From contig JAVKOQ010000010.1 of NCBI GenBank assembly GCA_031835245.1, positions 186,001 to 250,000 of the forward strand: DNA of 64,000 nt. The letters run 5' to 3'. The notes under the pieces were generated by a model. The model ran no database searches. It was not told where the DNA came from and worked only from the letters and a program-made list of their open reading frames with translations. Of the stretch, positions 11,690 to 23,057 are shown piece after piece (positions within the stretch are counted from its first letter, which is position 1; every line of letters begins with the position of its first letter). Made by a program: the position numbers and the translations under genes. This DNA comes from Balamuthia mandrillaris (lineage: Eukaryota; Discosea; Longamoebia; Balamuthiidae).

Positions 11690-12191
11690 CTCTCTCTCTT
11701 TCTCTCTCTCTCGTCTCCCTCTCTATTTTGCGCTCTCTCTATCCTTCCTTCGTCCCTCTCTCACTACTTGTACTCTTTTTTAAACTGACCTGTATTACAG
11801 TGGCGGTGGATCAAAATAACAACGTTGTACGATCCTTTCCTTCGAGGATTTGGTTATGTGTTCAGCATTCTTGGGCTCTTTGTAATTAACCTTGCAATCA
11901 TGCATGGTTTTGCAAACTCTAAACTCTTTCTGGAGCGACTGTGCTTGCAACCTGACTGTATTTTTCTCTTTCCTCCTCTCTTTTCTGTAGTTCTCTGTCT
12001 GACTTTAAACCCAAACAACAGCGGGACCGGTGGTGCTACTCATCCTCATCACAGTATTCATGTGGGGACATCTCAATTCGAAACTAGACACAACGACGAC
12101 AAAAGAGTCTCAACAAGAGAGCAAACAAAACACTTCACCCGCCATGCACAGCTGGAAGAGAGATGATGCAATAACAACCAAACATCTTTGA
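9013..12191 (+). CDS. MBOAT acyltransferase, GUP1/HHAT-like
   Basis: Thirteen exons: 9013-9280, 9464-9588, 9788-9895, 9985-10299, 10375-10488, 10552-10689, 10774-11026, 11084-11150, 11237-11272, 11365-11454, 11536-11620, 11801-11957, 12022-12191; 641 residues. Splicing restores diagnostic MBOAT segments: DYTDFQWRKW before the catalytic region, SFNLDYYW, SGPVV, FWKHWHAS, YIPLGGRK and FIGIWHD with the catalytic His. Many TM helices are present, as expected for an ER acyltransferase. The closest resemblance is to GUP1/HHAT, involved in lipid or GPI-anchor remodelling or protein acylation; the exact acceptor is unknown. The exon 2-3 junction (the donor sits among T-rich sequence) and the last exon start are the least certain. 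Introns hold TTC/TTG and CT repeats. Confidence 0.88.
9611..9761. repeat. TTC/TTG repeat in intron 2 of MBOAT gene
   Basis: Long array of TTCTTG units followed by TTC units on the sense strand. It mirrors the GAA/CAA array of the minus-strand SLC17 gene. Confidence 0.9.
11160..11202. repeat. (CT)n in intron of MBOAT gene
   Basis: CT run starting about 9 bases after the donor at 11151, sense-strand pyrimidine. Confidence 0.9.
11646..11712. repeat. (CT)n in intron of MBOAT gene
   Basis: Interrupted CT tract about 25 bases after the donor at 11621. Confidence 0.9.
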
Positions 12192-12234
12192 CTCTTCTCT
12201 TCAATGTTTGGACTTAGATTCTTTATGTTTAGTG

Positions 12235-13953
12235 TTACATTTCACGCCAAATAGCACCTCCCTTCCTATTCCTCACCATTCTTGGCGATATCAAGTGCTT
12301 CACTTGAGTTTTTTCCCCTTTCCTGTTTTTGTTGTCGTTGTTGTTGTTGCACTCTTCATTGCTGTTACCACCAATAACGACAACCTCGTTGCCCTCACGA
12401 CGGAAACGTGCGCTCTGTGATAATCTTCTGTGTCGCCAACTCAGCTTCTTGTCATTCTTTAGTACTTTGTTCCTCTTGTCTCTATCCTTCTTGTCCTCCG
12501 CTGTGCCTTTGCGACCTCCTTTCCAAAGTGTAGCCAAAGGTCCTTTCTCTCTTTCTTCTTCTTCTGTTGTTGATTTCTCTTTCTGTACCGTTTCTTCTTC
12601 TTCTTCTTCATCGCAAGTGCCACTTCCCCTTCCTTCATGTTCTTCTTCTCTCTTCTCTGGAGTGTTAATAACGTTTTGTTGCTGTTCTTGTCGTTTCTGT
12701 TGGTGGTAATTGAGATAGACTTCGCGAGGAGAGACGTGAACGCTGATGGGTCGAGGTCTGGCATGCACAATGCCTGACTTATAAAATGGCGACGAAGGTG
12801 CGCTGCTCTTCCATCCGCCTCCAACGACAGAAGAGGAAGAATGTTCAGTTTGACCTGATGAAGATGAAGGATGAGAAGCCGGAGGAGGAGAAGGAGAAGG
12901 AGAAGAAGAAGGAGCGGCTTGAAGAATGGCTGCGAGACGACTTGCGGCAATGTTGTTATTGTTGCTTCGCGCGGAGAGAGGTGCAGAGGAAGGAACGTGT
13001 GTGGCAGTGAGTAGAGTGACGGTTACGTTCATGGCTTTGTTGAGAACTTCCACCCAGCGGCTGGCATCCTGCTCGCTCGTCGCCATCAAGAAGTACGACC
13101 GCTCTGTCGTCTGTATCTCGATTTGCAGGAGAAGTTGTTGCTGGGGATCCAGTTTTGTTGGAGAGGAGTCTGGTACGCCACGAGGAGAGACAACAGGGGA
13201 GAGAGCTCGAGAGGGATTGGGAGTTGCGCAACCATCAGAGGGAGAAGAAGAAGGAGGAGGAGATGAAGAATAAGTGCACGATGCTGACGAGGAAGATGCG
13301 CAACGAGTGATGAACTGAGCTTGGGAGAGATCGATGAGGCCTTCTGCCTTTTCATAGTCATGCTTTGTGTAGTATCGCAACTTTCTGCTGCCGTCCAACT
13401 TGAACCATCTCTTCTTCCACTTGGGCCTTAGCTTGCCTTTCAGCCCCGTCTTCTTGTTGAGGTACAGCCATCCTGACATGGACACAGTTTGAGCGAGACT
13501 CGGCAAATGAAGAGGACTCAGTCCTCCTCCGCCTCCGTCCGACAGGCCTCCGCCTCCTCCTCCACTTCCACCATCCTCTCCATCCCCTCCTCCTTTGTTC
13601 TTGCGAAGTGTGGAGAAGACGCCTTTGTTAAGGATTCCTTTGGAATGGAGTTGTTGCTGTTGTTGGGCAAATGTCGATGAGGCTGTTGATATGAATGCAT
13701 TTGGTTAGTGTAGGCGAACGAGAAGAGAATACAAAGATAAGAAGTGACCCGAAGAGGAGAGAAAATGAGCGAGCATGAACCTTTTTCATCGGAAGAGGTG
13801 GAAGAGGGAGCGGAAGAGCTTTGAGCGGAAGAGGACAAGCTCGTGAAGAGTATAGCTGGTTTTGGAGGAGGCAAGCTTTTCAGCGTTTGTTGCAGCTGTG
13901 CCAAGCATTCCTCATATTTCTAAAAGAAAAGAAGTTTGGTTAGAACGAAGATA

Positions 13954-14000
<47 letters not shown>

Positions 14001-14760
14001 GGTGGGAGGGAGGAAAGGGAATCCGCTGACGTGACATACCGTGCCTTTCGCCTCATCATTGCTCTTCACGGTAAGGCTGTACTTGTTCATCTCGTTTGAC
14101 CTTTTGGTCATCTCGAAATGCACCTGGTTGATGGTTCGCGAGTCGTACCGAAGGCCGGGTCCTTGTTGCTTGGCAGCCATTGCTTCCAACTCCGCAACCA
14201 GCCCATCCGTATTCTTGTTAGTGGTTTTTATTTCGTTGCAAGAAAACAAAGATAATAAGACAAGCTGAACAGAGAGGCAAAAAGAACAGTAACCATGAAT
14301 GAGGGAGATGAAGAAGACAAGACGTACTGCCAACTGGTCAAAGAACACGTGCACTTTCTTGAGGTTCTTCTGGATAAAGTCATTCATAGGAATCATATAG
14401 GGCTCCTTCTTGCCGAACTCGACCCCGTTGGCCATCGTTTGAAGCACCTTTGACACGAGAATAAGCGGCCTTCGTACCCCCGACAGCATCTCCACTGTTC
14501 CGAAAACACAACAAAACCGTTAAACCCTTAACACCAACGCAACCAACCACACAACAAACAGTTTATAGCTTACTGTCAACAATGTTATAGCGATCCGGCG
14601 CAACGATGGCTGGGCAGATGAAACGGAGGAAGAAGAATCCGCCTATGACAGTATACTTGTGTTCAGGAAACTTTTGGATGACCTTTGCCCTCAGCTGTGA
14701 GCATATGTACCGAAAAGTTCTGCATTAAAGCACAACACGTTTAAAAAAGCGATACAGAGT

Positions 14761-14836
<76 letters not shown>

Positions 14837-15047
14837 ATGGAGGAGGAATGAAGAGCAAAAAGACAGAAGCAAGAGAAGGAATCACGGTACGGTGGACACT
14901 GAGAAAGAGAACCGGTGATCTTATCCAGAAACATCAAAACTACGTCATTAAGAGTTTGAGTGTTTTGCTTGAGCTGCAGCTTTTCTGCATTCATTACTCT
15001 GTCTGGATCTATCTGTTCTCAACGTTAAGTAAGACACAAAGAGAGAG

Positions 15048-15094
<47 letters not shown>

Positions 15095-16161
15095 CCTCTA
15101 ACGACTCCACTGGTTGCGATATAGTACAGATGATAACGCTCTTGAGCATCCATAAGATGTAGTCGTGGCCGGTATTATGGCAGTACGCCGTCATCAGGTG
15201 GCTGCTCATCGTGTTGTCGCGAAAGAGAGTCGCTGGATGAACTGTTTAAATAACATTCAGCAAAGAAACAAACAAGAGAAGAAAGAAGCAGCAAAAAAAA
15301 AAACAAGAATAAAGGAGAGGGAGTATACTTGTTCGCTCCAGTTCCATATCGATGATGGCATCGATGAGATGCATGAACCGTCCGTTTTGAACGAACAAGT
15401 CCACCAGACATCGAGCCACTACTTCGGCTCGCTTCACATCCACTCCCCAACATAGGGCTCGAAATACTTTCATGTCATCGTCCCTCAGTAACAACTGTTT
15501 GGATATCGCGGACACATAAGCCGAGACGGAAGTAAAGAACAAGCAGGAAGCATACCTTCAACAGCGGTTCAGCAACGTTAGGATGCACAAGCTCCTCGTC
15601 GCTATTGGTCTCGGCTCTGTTCGCTCTGTTCCGGGCATCGTTCGTGCTTATGGCGTCTCCTCCACCTCTTCCAATGGCGCCATCTTCTGCTGTCGTTGCT
15701 ACGGATGCTGCATTCGGTGAAGAACCTCCTCCGTGCTCTATGTTGCTTCCTCCTTCCCATTTGTTTACAACAGCTTCAGCGCTGCTCTGTGATAAAGCAG
15801 AGGAGGAGGATGGACGGAGCAAAGCTTCAATATCCGCTGAAAGCATTCTCTCCACATAGGTAGCATCGTCCAAGCTAGGCTCATGCAACACCACCACAAA
15901 CTTGGAAGGAAAGATGCCCTTCACACCTTCTCGTACGGCCGCAGCCTGTTGATTCGAAGCCGAAGAAGCAGAGAAGCTGATCTCGCCTAGCCACCAACCG
16001 GAGGCCAAGTCGGTGCTGTAGACAATCACCACGTCACCGGTTTCGATGAGGAGGTGGTCTTCCTGGCTGTTGTCGTAGAAGGGGACCGTCACACGCGCAA
16101 ACCGCCCTTTTGTTTTCGTAAGATGAGATGAAATAAACAAAAGAAAGAGACGAACAAGAAA

Positions 16162-16209
<48 letters not shown>

Positions 16210-16555
16210 CCAAGAAACCTTTTGGTGGAAGCGTTTTCGGCGGGGACAAAAAGTCAGAGGGAATGAGCCCCGTTTTGCCCCGAAAGGAAACGGCCATCAG
16301 CTCTGGCGTCGGCTGGGCGAGAAAGAGCACCAGATCGTTGGTCTTGAGGGTGCGTATGCGGCCCTTCACCCCAACCGGGGAGGAGGCCATGCCGAAGGGG
16401 CCATCCCTCGTAGCGATGTATTCCCGCAGCACCACGCAGATGTGAGGCTTCCGGGCAACACTGGCCGCCTGTAGTTTATCGTTTCGTGTGAGTATTCTGA
16501 AACATAAACGGCGACAAGAGGGAGGTAGAGGAGAACGAACCGACGTTTCTAGCAT
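12235..16555 (-). CDS. RasGAP with two N-terminal SH3 domains and C-terminal PH domain
   Basis: Eleven exons: 16555-16541, 16468-16219, 16106-15556, 15494-15329, 15241-15096, 15012-14891, 14719-14574, 14494-14328, 14213-14040, 13919-13781, 13682-12235; about 1107 residues. Domains in order are an SH3-like fold (GKTGLIPSDF), a classical SH3 (GWWLGEI, GIFPSKFVVV), a Ser-rich linker, a full RasGAP domain, a Gly-rich linker, a PH domain (MSGWLYLNKK, RWFKLDG) and a disordered basic tail. The arginine-finger loop reads TLFRDNTMSS; FLRFICPAI and KVLQTMANG are also present, so GAP catalysis on Ras-type GTPases is expected. The first coding exon is only five codons, so the true N-terminus may be further upstream. 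GA-repeat introns (CT in sense) interrupt the GAP domain. Confidence 0.87.
13957..13990. repeat. (GA)n in RasGAP intron
   Basis: GA on the plus strand, CT on the sense strand, in the intron between exons 9 and 10. Confidence 0.9.
14764..14833. repeat. (GA)n in RasGAP intron
   Basis: About 70 bp of nearly pure GA in the intron between exons 6 and 7, sense-strand CT. Confidence 0.9.
15041..15090. repeat. (GA)n in RasGAP intron
   Basis: GA tract beginning six bases from the donor at 15095 on the sense strand, where it reads CT. Confidence 0.9.
16163..16208. repeat. (GA)n in RasGAP intron
   Basis: Pure GA tract starting about ten bases from the donor at 16218 of the minus-strand gene. Confidence 0.9.
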
Positions 16556-17171
16556 GTTGGGAGGCGTGGATGTTTTCAGAACAGATGAAGTTCCACCTCT
16601 CAAGCTCAGCTCTTTCGCTTTTCACCGGGAAATATCGCCCTTTTTTTCTTCTGTTCAGCTTTTTGAACAGTTTCTCTATTTGTTCGTTGAATAACGAACG
16701 GGCCAGCGGTTCTCCTTCTTTTCGTCTCCTTCCTTCTTGCTATATGTGTATTTTTTTTTTCGTTCCTAGTTGAACGAAAAGGCACGAGGTTTAAATGGGA
16801 GAAACCGTGAACAGCGATTTTTTTGCCTGTTATGTCTCGCATTGGGCGGGCGATTCGCCTTAAAACCAGACAATCCGTTTATCACTTTACCTCCACACTA
16901 GAAGGGAGAGGAAACATCTAAAGAACAAAGAGAGAGAGAGAGAGAGAGAGACTTGGGTTCTCAAAACAAAAGGAACATGTACAGTTTAAAGTTTATTTTT
17001 TTTTTTTTGGGATTTTTAGGTTTTTTTTTTTTGCTTTAGTTACAAAATTGTTTTGGGCTATAGTGATACAAAACTGTTACAAAACTGTTGCAGGGATGCT
17101 TTCATCTAGTGTCTGCAAAGAAGAACGACCTCTCTCTCTCTCTCTCTCTCGAAAGGGGTGCTTGTTTTTTT
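16556..17171. other. Intergenic spacer
   Basis: 616 bp between the RasGAP start and the stop of the haloperoxidase-like gene. It contains a short GA run (16930-16950), T-rich runs near 16990-17035 and a CT run at 17131-17150. The CT run is antisense to the gene ending at 17172 and lies outside its introns. No coding exon was supported. Confidence 0.5.
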
Positions 17172-18545
17172 TTACTGGAACTGAGGATCAATCCTGATCT
17201 CTCTGTTGGGACCGTTGAAGCACCTCCTGTTGGGGCAAGCCCTGTCAAAGGCAGCATCGGCCAGGGCGTAGCCGTGAGTCCTGCCGGACTCGATGGAGTA
17301 CCTAAAGTGAACTCCACCCCAAACCCTGTTCTCGCCATACATGGTTGCCACATCGGAGAAGCCCGTAAAGTTTCTGTAGAGAGGGGATGTTCATCAGCAA
17401 ACAAGAGTGCACGATAAGAACCAAGAAGAAAGCAAAAGGAGAGAAGGAAGGGGGGCGTACACAGTGACTGGGTAGCCGAAGGCGGAGGGGAGAGTGTAAG
17501 AGAAGGGGAACTCGTCGGTCTCGAGGCTGCGCTCCAGGAGGCGAGCCAAGGCGGCGCCCAAGGTGCAGGTGCCACAAGGGAACTCGGAGTTGGGAGGGGT
17601 GGGAGAGAAGGACCACCAGTCGGGGTCCACCTCGATGGTGGGCTGCAGGTTAGGCATGCCCTCCTGAATGACGGTGATAGGACGGATGAGGTCGTAGATA
17701 AGCTTCCAGTAGACGTTGTCCACAACAGCGTCATAGGCAGCGTTGGTGACCAGCTTGAAGATGGTGGCTGTGTCCTTGAAGTCCTTGCCAGCCTCCCTCA
17801 CCACCTGACCGGCGATCTCGTAGGTGGTGACAGCCCTGTCGCCGCCCCACCTGTGGCAAAGCTCGGACTGTCTCTGGGTTCTGATGGTGCTGTCCTGACC
17901 ACCGATGGCTCGGACCTCCTCGACGTCCTGCTTGAACCGCGCTGAGTCCAAGGGGGGAGGGGGAGGAGGAGGAATGCCAGCCCTGGCAGACTCGTCCAAC
18001 AGGAAGAAGGAGGCAGAGCCGGTGGAGGTGATGAAGTTGGGAAGGTAAGGGGGAGGGGTGGGCTCCCAGCGACCCTCCAGGCCAGAGGGGAAGTAGTCCA
18101 CAAAGGTGAAGTGAGGGTCCTCATGGTTGTCCTCCAGGGCCTTCAGGGCACCCCTCTCTCCAGCACGACGGGCCTTCCAGTCAAAAGTGGGGTCACCGCC
18201 ACGAATGATAGGGCGGCCTACCATCTCAGCTCGCAACGCCTGGCGAGGGTGGATGTGCTTGAGCAGGAGAACGGCAGCGTAGGCCAAGCTGTGGTTGACC
18301 TTGCTCTCGGTACAGTCAGAGAGGAAGTGGTTGTTCCATGGCTTCCAGCAGTCCAACTCAGTGAGGGTGTTGTAGAGGCCGTTGTGGAAGACGGCCATCT
18401 GACGGAAGGTCAGGTAGAAGGGGACCGCATCCAGCTCAGCTGCGCGGAGCAGCTCATCGTTCCAGAAGAGGATAGCATTACCTGAGGTTCGACCCACCAA
18501 GCATAAGACCACAAGCAGCCCGAAGAAGCACAGCTTTTTGCTCAT
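17172..18545 (-). CDS. Secreted vanadium-haloperoxidase-like protein with altered active site
   Basis: Two exons (18545-17461, 17373-17172), 428 residues. A clear signal peptide of about 22 residues (hydrophobic GLLVVLCLVG, then TSG) predicts secretion. The fold matches the vanadium haloperoxidase/PAP2 superfamily: a Lys-x6-Arg motif in KLIYDLIRPITV, a second motif region ending LGAA, and RVWGGVHFR carrying the third-motif Arg and His six residues apart. The central motif, normally PSGH, reads PCGT, so the acid-base His is Thr and the vanadate-contacting Ser is Cys. Haloperoxidase or phosphatase chemistry would therefore be altered or lost. The C-terminus is Cys-rich and may form disulfides. 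Gene context gives no substrate clue. The family call is firm; activity is uncertain. Confidence 0.85.
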
Positions 18546-19152
18546 GTTGGTAAGTGTAGTGTTGTTGAGTAAGTTGTTGCGGAGAGAGAGGGAAGAAAAA
18601 ATGATAAAAAAAAGTGGGTCAGCTTTTTATGTGGTCCGTTAAGTCCCGGTGGCCGATGTTACCAAGGGAGGTTACTCGGTGAAAACTCTGTTGCGGGGCA
18701 TATCTTGTGGTTGTGTTTGTACAAACTGAAAAGCAGGCGCGATCCTATAATGATCAATTCATATAGTAGATCAGCATCCAAGCTGATTGGTCCGTGTCCT
18801 CCTCATGCATGCAATTTCATGATTAATTGAGTTCGCCGAGGATCGCATTGGCTGTTCCTCTGCTTTGGGTCCCTAAAAAGCTTAACTCGAGTTTTTCTTT
18901 CACCCAAAAGTAGGTTTGTTGTTTCTCGCAGATTCATTCCGAGAAGCAAGCGGGTCAACGATAGATGCCAACTGGCCATGCGGATGAAAACCGCTAGCCG
19001 TTCCCTTTTATGCGCTAACTCAGCTGTTGCTTGCTCGAGTTTAGGGATGCGTTGAAGTGACCCTGATGGTTGCATTAGTGAAGTAAAGCAAGTTCTTCTC
19101 TAGCTTCTCTACAATTATTCTCCAGAAAAAACAAAACCAAAAAACTGAAAGC
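18546..19152. other. Divergent promoter region
   Basis: 607 bp between the haloperoxidase-like gene (-) and the Frizzled-like gene (+). The sequence is mixed, with a TATAATGATCAATTC stretch near 18747, but no motif could be assigned with confidence. A 90-codon minus-strand open frame here has no homology that I recognise. Confidence 0.45.
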
Positions 19153-21536
19153 ATGTATCACTATCGTTCCTCCACCGCGCTCTTCCTCTGCGCAACTCTT
19201 GTTCTTCTTTCCTCTGGTTGTTCCACCGTGTCTGCCCTCAACGGCACCTGTCAACTGTGGAACGGCGTGCCCACTCATTGCGCTCAATTTACGGAATATT
19301 TGTGTTTGTACCGCTTCTTTCTTGTTGTTTCTTTCTTTTTCATCACCCCTCCCCATGCTCACACTCTTTCTTGTGTCTGTTGTTTTTAAAAAAACGATAA
19401 AACCAGCCGGAACAACGCATATCTTCGTTCCGTATGGAAGCACCCTGGAGGAACAACAAACAAAAGCCACTACGGTCATCAATACCGCCGGTACCGCCGG
19501 GCCTTTGATCGGTCTGGACTGCGCCACCTACTACGCCAACATGGCCTGCAGCACGCACCTCCGGCCCTGCACCACCGATGGTTTGCACTCCCAGAGTGCT
19601 TTTGATCTTTTGTTTCATTCCCTTTGACGAGTTGTGTGGAGCCAATTTTAATATGGATTGTTGTTTTTTTGATCTACAGGCACTATGTGGAAGCCTATCC
19701 CACAACAACCATGCGAAGTGGTTTGCAACAAATACGGTTCGTTCCTTTATTTATTTTTTTTCGTTCTCGTTTTGGGTCTTCTAACACACTCCCAACGATA
19801 ATAACAGTGAATGAATGCGCACCAAAACTTGTGGCTGCTGGAAGAATACCAGGAATGGGACTGTACTTCCCTCCGGGTTTCGAGGCTCCCATCACCTGCA
19901 CGGAAAGAGACATTCTCATGTTCAACGATTCCATGTTCCAAGTCCCTACCTACGACGCCTTCGCGCTGGCCAGCAATGATACCATCCCGGAGGACATAAC
20001 GGAGGATTGGTTGCGCATCGCAGCGAACACCAGCTGCAATGGCCCCACCTTCAGGGACTATGTGGCGTTAGTCTGTCAACCTCCTCTCGTGCAGGATCCT
20101 AACAATCCCATTCGCTGTGGCTTCGCATGTCCGTTGCCTTCGTACAGCGATAAAGAGTATGATGCTGTGAAAATCGTCCAAACAGTGTTTGGCTGGCTGT
20201 CTCTGGTATGTCTTCCTTCTTCTTTGTTTCATTCTTCCTTCTTTCCACTAACCCAATGAACTTCCTAAACAACCAGGTCGGTAGTGCTCTTGTCATAGTC
20301 TCGTACGCTTTTCATCCTGGCCTGAGAGCCTTCCCTGCCAACCTTATTATGATGGCCTCTATTGCAGCCCACATAGCAGCTTGGGGTATCGTGTTCCCGA
20401 GCTTCGTTGGCCACGAGGATGTGTGGTGTGGCCCCGACGGGGAGTTCTTGTCCCCAACGTGGGTATTGGGTCTGCAGATCACGGTTGACTTTGAGTTTGA
20501 CCAGCTGCTTTCCAAGTCCAGCATATGTACCTTCCAAGGCTTTCTCCTCCAGTTTGGCTTCCTTTCCACCACTATGTGGTGGGGCAACATTGCCTTCAAC
20601 ATGTTTATAACAGTAAGTCGTACTCACTTCACTCTATCTCTTCCCTTCCTCCTCCTCTCTCATGACTTTGTACTTACCTTTTCGATCCTGTCTGGTGAAG
20701 ATTTACTTCCATGAAAGGCTTCCCAAGAGTGCTGGCTTTAAGACTGGATTACAAGTGTTGTTACACGTGGTGGGATGGGCTGTGCCTTTCATCCTCATTC
20801 TCATCCCGGCAGCTGCCGAAAAGATGGCTTTTCAGCCTGGAGATACTTTGTATGTTCTCTCTTTGTAACCTTCTTCATTTCTCCCTTATCTACTTCGTTC
20901 ATTCTTACTTACCCTGTTTCATATCGCAGCTGCTCCATTTCGCCAGAGGATAACAATGTGTGGTTCATCGTCTTCTGGGCTTTGCCTGTTGGCATCGTGC
21001 TGCTGGTCGGTCTCGCCATGTTCATGGGAAGCATCGTCCAGATCCTCCGCGCCGCCATTCAAGCCGACCAGATCCAACGGGCCTTCGTAACCTACTACCG
21101 CCTTCTCATCTTCATCCTCCTCTACCTCATCCTCTACTGCTTCATCTTTGCCTACACGCTCGACCTCTCCTCCAATCAATCCAACGTGGAGGAGAGCTAC
21201 GGCGACTATCTGGCCTGCCTGTCCTTCGAGGACGACTGCAACCTCAGCTCCGAAGCTCACAACTACCCCCTGGCCGTGCTGCGCGGCTTCGCCTACTCCG
21301 TCCTGGGCTTCTGTCTGTTCCTCACCTTCTGCATCTCCGAGCCGGTGTTCAAGTTTTGGAGGGCCTTCTTCCCGGCCCTCGCTCGCGGTCGCTTCTCGTC
21401 GGCCTTCAACCCCTCCGAGAGCAACACCAGCACGAACAAGAAGCCCAACAAGACCACCGCCACGTCCGAGAAGATGACCATCACCATGCGAGACGACGAC
21501 GAGAACACCATCATCGACGAAGAGGTCAGCTTGTGA
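19153..21536 (+). CDS. Frizzled/Smoothened-like seven-transmembrane receptor
   Basis: Seven exons: 19153-19303, 19407-19580, 19680-19736, 19808-20205, 20277-20612, 20701-20849, 20930-21536; 623 residues. A signal peptide (LFLCATLVLLSSGCSTVSA) is followed by a Cys-rich extracellular region with regularly spaced Cys (MWKPIPQQPCEVVC, NECAPKL), resembling the Frizzled CRD. A seven-helix Frizzled-type core follows (FGWLSLVGSALVIVSY, VDFEFDQLL, WWGNIAFNMFIT), then a Ser/Thr-rich cytoplasmic tail ending in an acidic patch. No KTxxxW Dishevelled-binding motif was found after TM7. Related fsl receptors occur in Dictyostelium without Wnt ligands. The exon 1-2 junction is the least certain because several GT donors are close together. 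Confidence 0.85.
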
Positions 21537-21950
21537 ATGCAATGCATTGCAGAGAGAGCTGAAATTTCATTCATCTATATATGTCGACATTAATTTAAGC
21601 GCTTTGCCTGAGGGGCAAAACTAGTATTTTCTTTCAATAAAAATAAAACCAAAAAAAAATTTTTTCTTTTCTTTTTCTGTTCTTTTCGCAGCGAAAGAAA
21701 AAAAACAGTGAAACAATAGTCTCTCTGCTTCCTTGCTTTGTAATCATCTCGCTACTTTTTTTTTTTTTTGATGTACGGATTGTCTGATTTATTTTTTTTT
21801 CCCACTTTTTTGCGCTCTCTCTTCTCTCTGTGCTCTTTTCTTCTCGCAAAATCATATCTTAATCCCCCCTTGTTTTTTTAACACCAAAAAAAAACATTTA
21901 TCACTCACTACATTATTTTTTTTTTCGAACACAGCACACACAAAACTACA
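21537..21950. other. Tandem spacer with ATGTCGACAT palindrome
   Basis: Between the Frizzled-like stop and RanBP1 start. It contains ATGTCGACAT at 21581-21590, an AATAAAAATAAAA polyadenylation-type signal near 21637 and T-rich promoter-like DNA. Confidence 0.5.
21581..21590. promoter_or_regulatory. ATGTCGACAT palindrome
   Basis: Ten-base perfect palindrome 45 bp after the receptor stop and 361 bp before the RanBP1 start; it could belong to either gene. Confidence 0.35.
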
Positions 21951-22846
21951 ATGAGCTCCGAAGAGAACAAGGAAACCACCGCTACCACCGCTGAGGCTCC
22001 CGCCGAAGAGAAGAAGGAGGAAACCAGCACTGCCACTGAAGAGAAGAAAGAGGAGACAAGCGAAAAGACGGAGGGAGAGGCCAAAGAAGGCGATGAAGGT
22101 TCCCTTTCCGAGGTCAAAGTGGTTACTCATGAGGAGGACGAAGAAGTGTTGTTCAAGATGTACGGCCTTCTCTTCGCTGCCTGCCAAACTCCTTCCCTTA
22201 ACGGAGATTTCCTGACATTCAATCGCTTTCCTTATTTTTAAAATTTACAGAAGGGCTAAGTTGTTCCGATTTGACAAGGAAGGAAGTCAATGGAAGGAAC
22301 GAGGCGTGGGTGACGCAAAGTTCCTCAAGCACAAAGACACTGGCAAGATCAGACTTTTGATGAGACGCGACAAGACCCTCAAGATCTGCGCCAACCACTA
22401 CCGTACGTCCTTGTTCCTCTCGCCCTCACTTTCGTTTCTTTCTTCCTCCGTTCTCTCTTCTCTCTTCTCTCTTCTCTCTTCTCTCTTCTCTCTCTCCTCT
22501 CTCCTCTCTCTTTTCCCTTTGCCTAAGAGATTTTTCTATTCCACAGTCTCTCCTGCCATGAAACTCGGCGAAAACGTTGGAAGTGATAGGTCTTGGGTGT
22601 GGACAGCTGTCGACTTTGCTGACCAGGAACCCAAAGAAGAAGTCCTCGCCATCCGTTTTGCCAACACCGAGCGTACCTTTCCCTTTCGCTCTCTTGCTTT
22701 TGCTTCCTCTTTTTTTCTCTCTCTCTGTCTCTATCTTCTCTCCTTACGCAGTTGTTCTTACCCAATTTTTTCTCTCAGATGCTCAATCCTTCAAGGAGAA
22801 GTTTGAAGAGTACCAAAAGGAAATGGCAGAGCTCCTTAAGAAGTAA
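21951..22846 (+). CDS. Ran-binding protein 1 (RanBD1 domain)
   Basis: Four exons (21951-22159, 22251-22402, 22547-22672, 22779-22846), 184 residues. A Glu/Lys/Thr-rich tail of about 55 residues leads into one complete RanBD1 domain: [61 protein letters not shown] and [15 protein letters not shown]. RanBP1 binds Ran-GTP in the cytoplasm and co-stimulates RanGAP-driven GTP hydrolysis at the end of nuclear export. Length and domain order match RanBP1 of other eukaryotes. The final Leu/Lys-rich helix could serve as a nuclear export signal, which is inferred. Confidence 0.95.
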
Positions 22847-23057
22847 ACGTGTCCCTTCCCTTTCTTCCATTTACTTTACACTTCTTTCAAAACAAAAAAA
22901 ACCTAAACAAAAAACGATTACAAACTTATTTCTTCTTTCTCACGCATAACGAGGTTACTTTCTCTCTTCTTTGTTTTTAAAGTTATCACGTTATATTTTC
23001 TTCTTTAGATACATCAAAACAAAAGCACTCAGGAGAGCTATCTCTCTCTTGCTTCTT

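Noticed and set aside
18803-19075. 90-codon minus-strand open frame in the divergent promoter
   Set aside because: There is no recognisable domain or splice signal, and it overlaps the likely promoter of the Frizzled-like gene.
20919-21542. 207-codon minus-strand open frame
   Set aside because: It is antisense to the last Frizzled-like exon, which is GC3-rich; no domain is seen.
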